64,000 nucleotides of DNA from Euwallacea fornicatus. Its lineage: Eukaryota; Arthropoda; Insecta; Coleoptera; Curculionidae. Positions within the stretch are counted from its first letter, which is position 1. Every line of letters begins with the position of its first letter. The position numbers and the translations under genes are program-made. Below the pieces are notes generated by a model. It worked only from the letters and a program-made list of their open reading frames with translations, was not told where the DNA came from and made no database searches. The stretch spans positions 7,006,001 to 7,070,000 of the forward strand of contig NC_089541.1 of NCBI RefSeq assembly GCF_040115645.1. The letters run 5' to 3'. Below, piece by piece: positions 36,101 to 47,952 of this stretch.

Positions 36101-38306
36101 GAAGCAAAATATCGAAAATAAAACTGACTAAAAACAAATCAATTGCAGAACTTCGTAATAAAACTACCTACAAAACACCCTGAGGATATTAGTTAGAGGG
36201 AGAAAGACTTTTATATTTCCCTTTTTTTCCTGTCTCAAAATTTTTATTTTTCCCTCCACAAGGTAATCCAACTGCCATGATTCACCATTGTTATTTCGTA
36301 AACTGCTAAAGTTCAAAGGACGACGAAATGAGGCGCAGGTCGTTAAATTTAATAGTAATGCAGGATTCGGAAAATGTGCGCTGATTTCATTCGGTTTATG
36401 GAGAAAGAGTCAAAATCTCTGAAAAACGGGTTTTTCGAAAAGAGTAAAAAAGGTTTTATTCTATTTGAAAAACCCATCGTCACATATTTTTATGAAAATT
36501 TCACCGAAGATCTCAACAAATTAAAAAAAAAAGCGCAAAATAGTACTTCGGAAACAAATTTGGGTGGCGCCAATAAAAGCAAAACCTCCGAAAAATGAAG
36601 ATTTGAGCTTTCACTTTTTTTCTTCTGCATTTCTTAAAAAAAGAAAGCAAAGATAGAAGTTCGCCGCAGTATTTAAACGTAGCAAGTATTAAAGGTGCCT
36701 TACTGCGAAACTATTCTGGTTCCATTACATCGCAATATTGACCTATCAGGAAAGCTTTTAATTCGATTTTAAAAGCGTATTCCGTAGCATTTAGGGCGAA
36801 ACTTGATACAAAAAACAGTGATTCAACTAAGTTAGAGATGTGTATGAAATCGTTCGGAAGATGGGGCAATGTGTCTTTAAGGGAGCTGCCATGTTTTTTA
36901 GGGATATTTTAGCTATAAATGCGAACATCAAAGTTGGAAAAATTAGAAAAATTTAGCACTAATTCGTCTTCCACTTTAATGCGCAGTTTTAATGGAAATA
37001 TGAAGAATCGCCTATACGTCTGCAATTGTAGGTCGTCGATATTCGCTAGAATCGTAGATTTTATGGCTCATACAGCAGATATGGTACATCACATCAGAAC
37101 AACTCTTCCTGAAGAATATATGTTGATTTATTCGAGGATTTATTGAGAATTAGAATTGGGAATAGAAAACTCGTGAGAACTTACTGGAGAAATGATAATA
37201 ATAATTTAACAGTTTTATGAGGTTTAATTAGAAGCAAAAGACTTGTCATTAAAAGTGACTTTGATTTATTGGAAAATTTTAGCGTGAAAAACTCACTTGT
37301 CGCAGACTTTAGTTCGGAGCAATATTAAATGAGATATAAGGAGTCGTGACTTGTTCTCTCGCAGAGTGCCCCGCCTGAAGAGAGCTAAATAAAAAAAAAA
37401 CGTTTTTGTCTCTCTAAAGGAAGCCAAAAACAAAAAATATATAACTGTCGATTTATAACCGAAAATTTATAGGAAAAGCGCCGCGAAAAATTCAATTTTC
37501 TCCTACGTGTTTGGAGAATAAGGCCCAAACGTAGGAAGAAAATATTTAAAACAACGGTTGCACGGGCTGGTAATAATGTAAACTTAAATGACAGTACCGG
37601 AAAAATACCACAAAAATATTGTGGTAAAATTATTTTTATTCTTTCTACGAACTCCTTCCTTACCCAATACTCGCTCTACTGACCATTAACTACCACGGAC
37701 CCTAATGTCCATTTCATGGTGGATCAATACGTCGCGGAACACAAGTTTGTGTTGTTAAAGAAAAAGAACCCTCTACAGGATGATATAATTTATGCACGAT
37801 AACGGCCTAAAAAAAAGACCCTTTTTAATGGGTGAACCAACCACATTACCATCATTTCAAGTAGGTAGGCGCATTTGAGTTCAAACAAAACCAAGCTGCA
37901 GTTGGGTTCCGTCGGTCAAAAACCGGATTTGGACTTAGTAAAAATCACACTTGTTTGCTGTTTAGAACTATTGCATGTATGGGAGAGCAAGTTGGATGTA
38001 TAACTATGTAAATGGTACAAGAGTTGAGACCTACTTTATTACCATCAGATTTTGTTCAGCTGCTATTGGGTGAGAATGCCTAGTGTTACAACTAGGGTTA
38101 CTAAATAATAAGAATTTTAGGCATGTGTACTTGTGCTTGGGTTATCTAAGGAATTAAGTAAGTATTTACATTTCCTGATAATCCAATCCATACCCGAGTA
38201 AGACAGAATTATTTAGGGCGATTATCGACGGCGAAATATGACTATAGAAAAAAAATCCGGCAGTCTCATTGCGGTATTAAATTGGGAAAATTTCAGAGAA
38301 ACATGC
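30124..38306. other. Large Msp300 intron (form B), no gene seen
   Basis: About 8.2 kb of AT-rich DNA with stops in all frames and only short open frames. One candidate is a Lys-rich 74-codon frame at 36,374-36,598, without motif. No transposon ends or transposase fragments recognised. Two adjacent short palindromes (about 33,662-33,676 and 33,693-33,704) are noted. Confidence 0.5.
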
Positions 38307-38600
38307 CTGAAAGCTCCCATCTGGACCGATTCCACTCCTATATTGCATTTCATGCCTCGGAGAGGACGGCTCCGTTCTCTCCGCCACCTCTTGGTGCCTT
38401 GCCCTCTCCTCGGCCAGCTTCCTTTCCAACTGCTCCACATCCACATGAACACCCTCACTGTGGATACCGGGCGACCCGGTACCCGTCCACACCTTCTCAT
38501 AAAATCTCACAGTTTCACGTAATTTTCCACTCGAAGGGCTTTGGGGAGATTCGGGAGGCCGTTTCGGGCCCTCCCCAATATCTTTTCGGGGTGCACTCAT
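38307..38600 (-). CDS. Msp300: Msp300 alternative first coding exon (form B)
   Basis: A 98-codon open frame from the ATG at 38600, with an in-frame TGA four codons upstream. It codes for a charged, probably disordered segment (KRPPESPQSPSSGK) followed by ETVRFYEKVW and a short charged helix (VEQLERKLAEERARHQEVAE). The best exon end is CAG followed by GC (GCATGT): this keeps phase 0, which the exon at 30.1 kb needs. The next GT downstream would create a stop. It cannot join from the 59.2 kb exon in frame, because phase 1 into this exon gives TGA, so it is likely an alternative start. Assignment to Msp300 rests on phase and order; no transcript is available. Confidence 0.55.
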
Positions 38601-41272
38601 GCTGTCATATCATTAAGAATAATCACGGGATGAATTTCGCCATCGGCGTCGCATCTGTCAACAACTGCGATAGGACTGCGTGCCTCTCTTTCGTCGTTCG
38701 CGTACCGTTCGATACTGGAGAGTGACGCCAACGTGGAGAAAGGACGAGAAGTCGATGGGGAGCCTTGGAGGGATCATATCGACGCAGGATAATGGGTTTA
38801 GTCTGGCAGGATAACGCGACAAAATGACGTGTATAGACGAGAAAAATTCTGCCCTTTTTAGTTTTGAATGGAAGGAAAAATACAGAAACAATGTATGTAT
38901 CGTATCGCGTCTTGACAAAATGGTGAATTGAGATTTGGTGAAATCTATATTGGTTGCAAATCGATCGCTTAAAAAGTCAGCAGGTCATAAGGTGGGAACA
39001 AATACTGTAAAATAAATTCTTGAGTGAAATAAAATTTGTAATTTGCTAGTACTAACTACTCGTATTACGGTATTTCGAACACTTACAAAATCTGCGGGAG
39101 GGGATGTACGACCAATGTAAATTTTATGTTTGTTTCTGGAGAAATAGTAAAAAATTATTTCATGGAATGTCGTGTGGTTTTTCAGCAAAATGAAGACTGA
39201 CTTCCAATTTAACCAATGAAAAGTGATTCCAATTTGTTAAATAAAGCACGTTACAGAAGGCTAACGTGGAGGTGGTATACTCCATTTACATATACTTAGG
39301 TATAGATTTAATTTAATTGTCTATGGAGAAATATTTCCTTCTTTGGTTTTAATGTTATGGTAAAAATGCAGATACGGGAAAAAATTACGTCGTATCGTAT
39401 CCTGATAAAATGGTGTATGGTAATTTATCTTTTTGAAAAGAAGTTGTCGTTTAAAGACGGTCAAGCAAAAATAAGTTGAATAAATTTTCAATAATGAAAC
39501 CAAGTGTGGGTTTTTTCTCAAGGCGGGGCTGCTGCACCAAACTAGGTTATGCTGGCAGCTTGTGTGGCCGCACTAGGCAGTTGCTTTGTGCCTCGGAAAC
39601 ATTAACTTGATGTAAACTTGCTTAATGTTGCTTGGCGGGTGCGAGGACCACAATTTTGTTTTTAAATTGTAGTGGTCGAAAATTATCGTTTTGAGGAGCA
39701 ACTGAATGGAAAACACTATGCATAGTGTGCCTGACAAATTGGTGATTATCTTGGAGCAATTGAGGCGTTAGAATTGAAATTTACATTTCAAGCACAACTG
39801 CCCCAGCCTATATATAAAAGATGAAAAAAAATTGTAGTAATATTTGTAGACGTACGAATTTCTGACATTCTTGGCAACGTCGTTATATAAATTTACTGTT
39901 AAAATTATACCGATGACAAAATGACAAAATTACATAATTCAATAAATATAATTGAATCCTAGAATTTTGTCTGGGAGAAGTTTATCCTAATGCTTTGGCA
40001 AGTAGTAAAAATTGAATTGTGCATAGGTGAGTATTAAATTTCGTGAGATAAAATGGGTATTTTTTCAACGGAGCATCAATGTTTTATCGATCGAGTCCAC
40101 TTATTTACGTAACAGGCAATATTTCAACTAAATCTCACCAATCGAAGCACTATAGGAAAATGAATTATCGTCAAATTATTGCATCAATTTTAAAAATTAT
40201 CTTTTAAACCGTTGCCCTCTGTAATTTATTTATATAAACGTTAACGGTGAAAAGAATTATGGCACCCACATCGAATAAACATTCAGAATTACGATAATTA
40301 GTTTATATATTCTAATTCTGAACTGTCATTTTTTACATAGATTTAATGGAAGAAATGGAAAAACGATGTCACTAAACTCGGGGTAAAACGGGTTACGCGG
40401 ATAAACTACCCGCGCAACAATACAGACAATATTTTTAGTGACATTTACTCTTTGTAAATTTGTTATTTTATTACAATCGTATTTAAAATGTGAACTTGGT
40501 TTTCTGAAAAGGAACAGAACGTTGTGTTAATCTTAATGAGGTGTTTTAATAAAGAAAAGAAGCAGTCGTCTCCTTTTACAGGTACCTGCAGTACACGAAG
40601 TAAGTACTTATCTACCGGTTATCTCACTTGGTTAAATATTTATACTTTGAGTTGTTATAGTTTTAAAATTATATACATATTTATTTTTTCGCATTAAAAC
40701 AATGATAAAATAAATTATATAAAAAACTAGCTATGGGATTTTTGGAGTCCCTCATGAACTACAACAAATCCAGTTTTTTTTCTCAATTTTTAACGTTTTT
40801 AGTGTTAGAAACTCGCTTACGCATTAGGAGTATTCATGTCGATAATGGCTAAAATTAAATCACCGGGCATTTTAAGTCATAATTTAATATTTGATCAACT
40901 GCTTGAGAAAGGAGTAAAAGTAGGCATTTTTCCTTTTAGAAATGTTATACGTTCAAACCATATAGTGAAATGGTATGAAGACCTCGTAATTCTTAATTAA
41001 ATTTTTCGTTTCTGCTTAGTCTGCATAACTAATTCCTTCATGGTTTATAGCTATATTTCCGCGCAAAACACCAGAACGAGTGTTTTCGTTTTTTACAAGG
41101 TTTAAAAGCCCACTAATACAGTCCTCGGATAGATATGAAATCTCATGACTCGTTTTATGGCTGAAAAAACGGGAATTGCTGGATGTAGCGAAGGAATTTG
41201 AATTACTGATTCAGGTTTAAAACTTAAGGACTCATTTTGATTAAAATTTTATGGCGTTTTTACTCCGTAGGT
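38601..41272. other. Msp300 intron, no gene seen
   Basis: No coding capacity supported. Two diverged similar stretches occur near 38,870-38,935 and 39,350-39,415 (shared core around CGTATCGTATC, then AAAATGGTG), perhaps an old duplication or two copies of an unknown repeat. The DNA just upstream of the 38.6 kb exon would hold the form B promoter if that exon is a true first exon; no TATA or initiator could be singled out. Confidence 0.4.
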
Positions 41273-42454
41273 ACGAGGATAGTCCCAGGAGCATTCAACC
41301 TGACACAGAGATGGCGATTTTTTTATTGAAAATTTCCGTACATTACTAAGACCTAACCTTAAAAAGTATAATGTACCTCCCGTATTATCTTAGTTCTCAT
41401 GGAATATTTCTTTTGAACATTTAGACACATCACAGAACAATTAAGCTATTTGCTACATTTAGATATTATCTCTTTGTTCATATACAGTAAATTCGTTCTA
41501 ACGTAACTTGCTGGGGCAATGTTCTAAGTTCAGGCTAATCTACATACTACCCTTAATGACAAGCAGTAGCATATACGTAACTTGGAACCCCTTGAAAGGA
41601 CAGATTCCCTACAGAAGTCACGCAGATTCGTCCTCAGAAACCGATAGTTAGTGCCTGGTGTTGTCTTGCTCTTGTACCATTGAGAAGTTGTATAAAAGTG
41701 TTGTATCTTAATTCTCGTATAATTCCCCACGGTCACATTATAAAAGCTTAAGTTTAAAGTCAATTTGTGCTTGTTTTGAACCCGTTTTAATTAACGCTTT
41801 TAAAGATTTTGTGATCATGGAAAAAACTGCTCATCGATACGCGATTCAATACTTTCATCTGACAGGTCTTGGTCTATCCAACATCACAGCGGAGTTAGAT
41901 TCTATTCTGGGGGAAATGTGGTCCTTTGTTAGCAATTGAAAAAATGTCGGGTGAGACAGTCTTAACGTGGTTGCATGAGCTGCCAAGACTAACTCAGCAA
42001 TAGTCGACGCCATCACACTCCAGATATTGTGGAGGAAATTCCCAAAACTATACTGGAAGATGGGCATGGAAGAAGTACTGCATATCACATTTTGACGAAC
42101 AATTGGATATGAGAAAACTGCACGCAAGATGAATGCTGTGATTACTCACAATTGAATAAAAAACAGCACGGTGAGGAGGTTTCAAGGGAGTGTTTGGCAA
42201 AGTTTTGCAGCAATAAAGCCGAGTTTTTGAGTCGATTCATAACCATGGATGAAACATGGGTCCATCATTTCGCACCTGAGGCCAAAGAGCAGACAAAAAA
42301 ATTAACTCAAAGGGGAGAATCGGCTCCAAAGAAGGCAAGAACCGTCCGATCTGCAAGAAAGTTGATAGCGTCAGTTTTTTGGAATGCACGTGGGATAATG
42401 TTTAATGATTGTCTCCGTAAAGAAAAAATAATAAACTGACAAAAATTATACATA

Positions 42455-44008
42455 CAGTAGTGGCCATAAGTTTGGAAACTTTTTTAATATCGCTTTTATT
42501 TAAAATGAACGATTATAATTTGAAATTGTAAATATAAAATAGATTCTATTTTTAATACTTTATCAACATCCATGGTATATTGGTATTTATTGGAATTTGA
42601 TTTGGAGTAAATATGAAATTTAAAAAAAAATGCGGACAAAAGTATGGAAACTATTTGCATTTTTTGATAAAACGAATCAAATAAAAGCTAAATTTATCGA
42701 ATTTACACAGTATACAGTAGAATTCAATAAAAGTGACAATTCCAAAGCGTCATTTATTTGAAGAATTAAAACAGCGAGTTGCACAGTTGTTTAAGCAGGG
42801 GCACAAGCAGTGTGATATTGCTAGTTCTTTAAACGTACCCAAAGTAGCAATATCGAAAATATTGAAACGTTTTCATGAACGTGGTACAATAGAGAGATTT
42901 CCAAGACCAGGTAGGCCCAAATAGTTTCCAAAACGCACTCAAGAATTAATACGAAGGATGTCGAAAAAAAATCCACTATTAACTTCAACGGGTATTTCAT
43001 GACTTCTTGCTGAAGAACACAACATGGTGGCATCGAGTCGCACGGTGCGAAGATTCTTGGTAGCTGGACGTTTGTTTGGAAGGATTGCTGTCAAAAAACC
43101 ACTGATTTCCAAAAGAAATAGAAAGGCACGTCTTGCATTTGCTTGGCAACATATCTCCTGGTCACAGGAAAAATGGAATACAATCTTGTGGAGCGATGAA
43201 AGTAAATTTCAGTTATTTGGTAGTGATGGTATTCGATACGTAAGACGTCCGAAGAATGCAAGATTCGATTCTAAGTATCAATTGCCTACTGTAAAAAATG
43301 GCGGTGGAAATGTTATGGTGTGGGGGTGTTTTTCTGCGTCTGGGGTTGGGCCATTAATTAAAATAGAAGGGACTGTGGACCGATTCGTGTGCAAGGACAT
43401 CTTAGCGAACCATATGCTCCCTTATGCAGAATGGGAAATGCCCTTGTCTTGGAGTTTTCAGCAAGACAATGACCCCAAGCACGCATCAAAACTGGTTAAA
43501 AATTGGTTTGAAGAAAATTGTGTCGCGAAAATGGAATGGCCGTCGCAGAGTCCAGATCTTAACCCGATCGAACATCTTTGGGAACACCTTGGAAGGCAAA
43601 TTCGGAAAGAAAAAATTCATAGTTCACCACATTTATTCGAGGTTTTGGAAAGAGAATGCAAATTAATTCCAGTGGAAGTTTGCAGAAAACTGGTGTATTC
43701 TATGAACCAACGGTGTCGTGCAGTAATTAAAGGAAAAGGATTTGCCACAAAATATTGACACAATTTTGAAACAAAGGATATATTTTATAAGTTGCTGAAA
43801 ATACATTATTGGTTTCCATACTTTTGTCTGCAATTAAAAAAAAAAATTTATATTTACTCCAAATCAAATTCCAATAAATACCAATATACCATGGATGTTG
43901 ATAAAGTATTAAAAATAGATTCTATTTTATATTTACAATTTCAAATTATAATCGTTCATTTTAATAAAAGCGATATTAAAAAAGTTTCCAAACTTATGGC
44001 CACTACTG
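42455..44008 (+). mobile_element. Tc1-like transposon with long inverted repeats
   Basis: A 1,554-bp element flanked by TA (42453-42454 and 44009-44010), inserted in the older mariner. Its terminal inverted repeats are about 197 bp (42,455-42,651 against 43,811-44,008), nearly perfect over the outer 160 bp. Each arm holds two related direct repeats, the outer with AAGTTTGGAAACT and the inner with AAGTATGGAAACT: the IR/DR layout in which transposase binds at two sites per end. Confidence 0.93.
42733..43758 (+). pseudogene. Tc1 transposase with two nonsense codons and lost start
   Basis: One frame to the final stop at 43,758, broken by TAG at 42,922 and TGA at 43,000. The expected initiator is GTG rather than ATG. 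HTH segment QCDIASSLNVPKVAISKILK and a GRPK AT-hook-like stretch are present. All three catalytic residues remain: D in WSDESKFQLF, D in FQQDNDPKHAS, E in SPDLNPIEHLWE, spaced DD34E. The decay is light, implying recent activity in the lineage, but this copy cannot make full transposase. Confidence 0.9.
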
Positions 44009-44424
44009 TATTTATTACAGTATTTGAGCTAAGAAATTCTGAAAAACCGACTACTTTGGCGAAAAATAAAGTCGCGTTTCATCAAGACGACGCACCAGTC
44101 CACTCGTTCGTTATCGCGATGGCCAAAATCGATAAATTAGGTTTCGAACTTTTTCCTTATCCACCCTACTCGCCAGATTTAGCCCCCTCCCGTTATTTTG
44201 TACTTCCAAATTGGAAAAAATAGCTCGTTGCAAAGAGATTTGCCAATAATGAATAGGTGGAACTCGAGGTTGGTGTCTGTTGCGAAACATACGAAACCTC
44301 TTCATAGAACGTCGCGGCGAAAAGTGTGTCAGTCTCAAAGGACATTATGTCGAGAATAACGCGATAATTTCCAAATTTTTTTTCTTCAAGTGTTAGGTCG
44401 GGTGCTCCCGGGACTGTCCTCGTA

Positions 44425-46550
44425 ACTTTCCATCGGGTAAAATTGTACTTCGTCCCCGATTTTCAAAAATGTGATAAATGGTTTATGTATGTGCTAAATT
44501 CGCGTTTGCCTTGGCTATAAATATCTAGTAAACAGAATCTTATGTCATAGTTCACTTGACCGCGAACTTGCTTAATGAGATACATGTTAGCGACATACTC
44601 ACTGCTATCGTTTATAATTTTATGATTATTGCAGGGATTTATTATCAGCCCACTTGTCACGTTTTCAATTAACCATTCGACGACCGAATAAAGCGACTGC
44701 ACGGACGAGCACAGTGAGCTCGACCACTTTTCGGCGTTTTAAAACTCAAACCTCAAAACTCGTTTCGATACTCCCAAAAAAACCGAAATTTTACCCCTTA
44801 TCTCGAAATGCGTATTTTATGTCTAAAAACAATACAGCGTTATCGATTTTTCAAATTAAGGGTGATCTCATCAAGGGGAGCCCCATGAAATGGAAGGTTT
44901 TCATTGTATTGACCTACTGACCGAGCACTACGATCGATACAAGTGGCCTGTGGTCAACAACATAAATAATAGGTCTACAAACATTGAAATGGATACGAGA
45001 GTTCATTAACCATTTACTGTGCTCGCAATTATGAAAATGAGTCGCAGTTGTAATGGGCATCTCGGGCGATAACAGATTTGAAGAAAGGTCCGCAGGACGG
45101 ATTTAAAAAGGGCTCAGTCCTATCCCTTTCAGTCGAATTTTCTCTGAAATTCGGGGAGACTTCTCATTTGAACCTCGGGACGCTTACCGCCATAACCCCG
45201 TCAACTGCCGTGCTACTATCGCTATTTCTACTTTCGCAGAAAGCAAAGTCATGTTAATATGTCGCTTTTACCTAATTTTCCGGCAAACTCTCCACTTCCC
45301 AGATTTCCGAATTTCAACCTTGAACTGAACACTATGAGGAGGAAAAATGATAAATCGAAGAGATAACGAGCTACATATGCATTGTCGCTTTCTGTGACAC
45401 ATGAATTGATAGGTGCAAGTTTTGAAACAATGTAAAATGAGAACAAACCGTAGATCACTATTTTTCATATCGTGGGGCCACTTGACTCGTTGCAGTTGAC
45501 GCTCATGCATCCCAATTCTTCAAATTAGGTAGCCGAATTACATAGTAGGTACCCTTGACATCCTTTAGCTCTTCCGTTACCGATTAAACTAATTAGCTTT
45601 TATATGATTAGATCAAAGGCGCAACCCATGTAACAATTTTTGATTGGATGTACTTAACTTGAACTGAACGTTTATTAAGCTTGAAGAAACCTTGGCGTGA
45701 TTGTACATGCAAAGTTTCGAGAGTAGAGGGAAAAAATTGGGAAAAGGCTAGACAGTCCCGAGAATAGTCAATTAGGGAATGGACACGAAAGCTATCGAGT
45801 ATTTTTCAGGTGAAGCGGCAACGCGGCGATACTCGTTCGTTTCAGCTCTTGGAACGCGCGTGACGATTGCATTCGGCTTACTGGATGTTAATAAAACGCT
45901 CTAATTAAAAGCGATGTTGCCGAAAGTTCAAAAATTCATTATTCGTGTGGATGTATTAAGGTTGTTCAAGACACTGCGTGAATTTTAGCATTGCCGTGCG
46001 TTAGAGTTTTCACAGAAATCATTATAACAAAAAGTTGAAGAAACCATAGACATGGCGACGTCGACTGTGAATTATTCAGATTTTTCCAAAGTATCTTCCC
46101 CATAATTAGAGGAAAAAATGTTGAGGGTCTCATGCACTTTGGCCATTTCTAGAGAGACCAAAAACGTCATCGAAACTTAATGTCTTAAAACATAGTAAAA
46201 TGAAACTAAATTTTTGAACTTTGCTGATTTTGTGAAAGCAATTCCCAAGTAGGATAATTGCATGAATGAAATGTGAAGCGGAGCTGAAGGCAGCTGCCCT
46301 TTTCCAGGTAGAAATAGGTAAAAGACTTACTATTCCGCAGTGAATGGTTACAGTTCTATGAATGTTACCCCTAGAACTGCCTCTTTAAAGGGCCTTGCGT
46401 GAATTTGAAAATTTTAGAGTTTCAAAATGATAATTTACCTTAATAACATTTTTAATAAACGTAGAGAAAACTACGCTCTTTCCCATAAAAAAAACACGCC
46501 TCCGGCGTATCAGTAAAGAATCAGGAGTCATACAACTATTTACGTAGGTA
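44425..46550. other. Msp300 intron, no gene seen
   Basis: About 2.1 kb without recognisable coding, RNA or repeat structure. Open frames under 90 codons on both strands without motifs. Confidence 0.5.
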
Positions 46551-47181
46551 TACTGCGTAATATAGAAAAGAGGACATTCCGTAAAAATGGTTATATTTAA
46601 ATAATTTTTAGGGTAATGGTTTGGGATGCCATTGAATATGGTAGCAGATCGCCTTCACTTTTTATTAGAGGCAGTATGAAAACCCAACGATACATCCAAA
46701 AAGTTATGGAACCTCATCTTGTGGCTTATCTAAAAAATCTTGTTAATCCAGTTTTCCAGCAAGACAATACACGATCACATGTGGCTAGGCTGAATATGGA
46801 CTTCTTTCAATAAAATGCAATCAATTTGCTACCTTGGCCCGCTCAATCTCTAGACCTGTCACCGATTGAACATGTCTGGGGTATTGTAAGTAGAATGTTG
46901 CATAATTTACTCTATCCCCTACGAACCCTAGCTACACTATGTCATGCTGTCCAGTTAGCCTGGAATGAGATCACTCAAGGAGACATCACTCACCTCATTA
47001 AATCCATGCCTAGACGTGTACAGGCATGTATAAGACACCGAGGAAGACTGAAAAATTATGAATTTTTTTTGGTTTTTCACAATTAAATTTGTTCATTTTT
47101 TTAATGAAACATTTGTTTAAGCATACCAAAAATTATTCAAATAAAACCATTTTCGCGGGGTGTTTTCTATGTCACGCAGTA
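46551..47181 (+). mobile_element. Internally deleted Tc1-like element
   Basis: A 631-bp element flanked by TA on both sides. Both ends match as imperfect inverted repeats of about 60 bp (TACTGCGTAATATAGAAAAG against TACTGCGTGACATAGAAAAC, then AAATGGTT.TATTT.AATAATTTTT). The left repeat runs almost straight into the middle of a transposase (MVWDAIEYGSRSP), so the 5' half of the gene has been deleted while both ends survive. Such derivatives can be moved by transposase from another copy. Confidence 0.88.
46616..47086 (+). pseudogene. Tc1 transposase, C-terminal half only
   Basis: Begins MVWDAIEYGS and continues VFQQDNTRSHVARLNMDFFQ, TAA (46,811), then WPAQSLDLSPIEHVWGIVSR to the end at 47,086. 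Second Asp and final Glu are present; the first catalytic Asp and the DNA-binding domain are absent by deletion. It is related to, but distinct from, the 21.4/50.6 kb family (shared VWDAI.YGSRSP and DLSPIEHVW). Confidence 0.9.
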
Positions 47182-47952
47182 TATATAACATTTTTCACAG
47201 AATTCTTCTCGAATTGGACACGATTTGTCTAGTATATGTGAAGCTTTCCCAGCGGGAACATTGCACAAATAAAACTTTCAACGAAGGCGAATGAAACTAC
47301 GTTTTTCTCAAATCAAAAATACGTCAGAGGAGGATCAATCAATAAATAAAGGCTTTAGATCTATGAACTCTATTTCAGAGCTTCTCGAAATTTTCTTAAA
47401 TATGTTTGCGTATTCAAGGATTTGAAAGGGGGAATTTGCCTCAACGAAGTATTCGGCAAGCATAGAGAAAACTACGTTATAACAGAAAAAAAAACTTAAA
47501 AGAGTCAAGAATGAATTGGAAGAAACAGATACGAACATTTTTCGGCGAGCTCCTGTCGGCTGCGATACAATTTACCTCGAGAATTTGAAGATTTCCAAGA
47601 GTTCTTGCAACAATTAGAGCATAATACTTCTTTACTATTTTTATTTGACTTCTTAACGTGTCTTGTTTGATTAACTAATCGATGGCCTTGATTTTAGTGC
47701 GTAATCGAAGAACCCTTTAACCATTTGCAGCTAGCGTCAGCTGCTTTAGTACTTAAAGTCATGAATGTTTCCCAGGATCTGATTTATGATTTTTCGACGC
47801 TTATTAAAGTGTTTTTCACTCTCAGTGCCGAAAGGTCCCGATGAAGAAAAATTTTACGTTTCTACTTACCGACTTTTTGTATATTCACCACTTTCTCATG
47901 GCATAGAGTACACTAAATCTGCTAGTGGTTCCTTTTTCAGAAATTGACCTTA

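Larger units (their letters stand above)
41818..44330 (+). pseudogene. Mariner transposase relic, interrupted
   Basis: Starts near the ATG at 41,818 (MEKTAHRYAIQYFHLTGLGL), then runs through stops and frameshifts. Recognisable are FITMDETWVHHF (first catalytic Asp), RGESAPKKARTV and VFWNARGIMF before the Tc1 insertion. After it come VAFHQDDAPVHS (second Asp) and PPYSPDLAPSRYFVLPN. In mariners the last block is PSDY, so the third catalytic Asp is replaced by Arg. The family differs from the two mauritiana-type copies and is closer to the 'HQD..P.H' / 'DETW.HH' mariners. Confidence 0.85.
41273..44424 (+). mobile_element. Old mariner-like element, split by a Tc1 insertion
   Basis: Ends are inverted repeats: left TACGAGGATAGTCCCAGGAG, right (reversed) TACGAGGACAGTCCCGGGAG, with matching continuing into CC(G/T)AACC-type bases. 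Internal sequence left of 42,454 and right of 44,009 reads as one decayed mariner transposase. The 1,554-bp Tc1 element at 42,455-44,008 interrupts it at a TA. Without the insert it is about 1.6 kb. No clear TA duplication remains at the outer ends. Confidence 0.8.
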
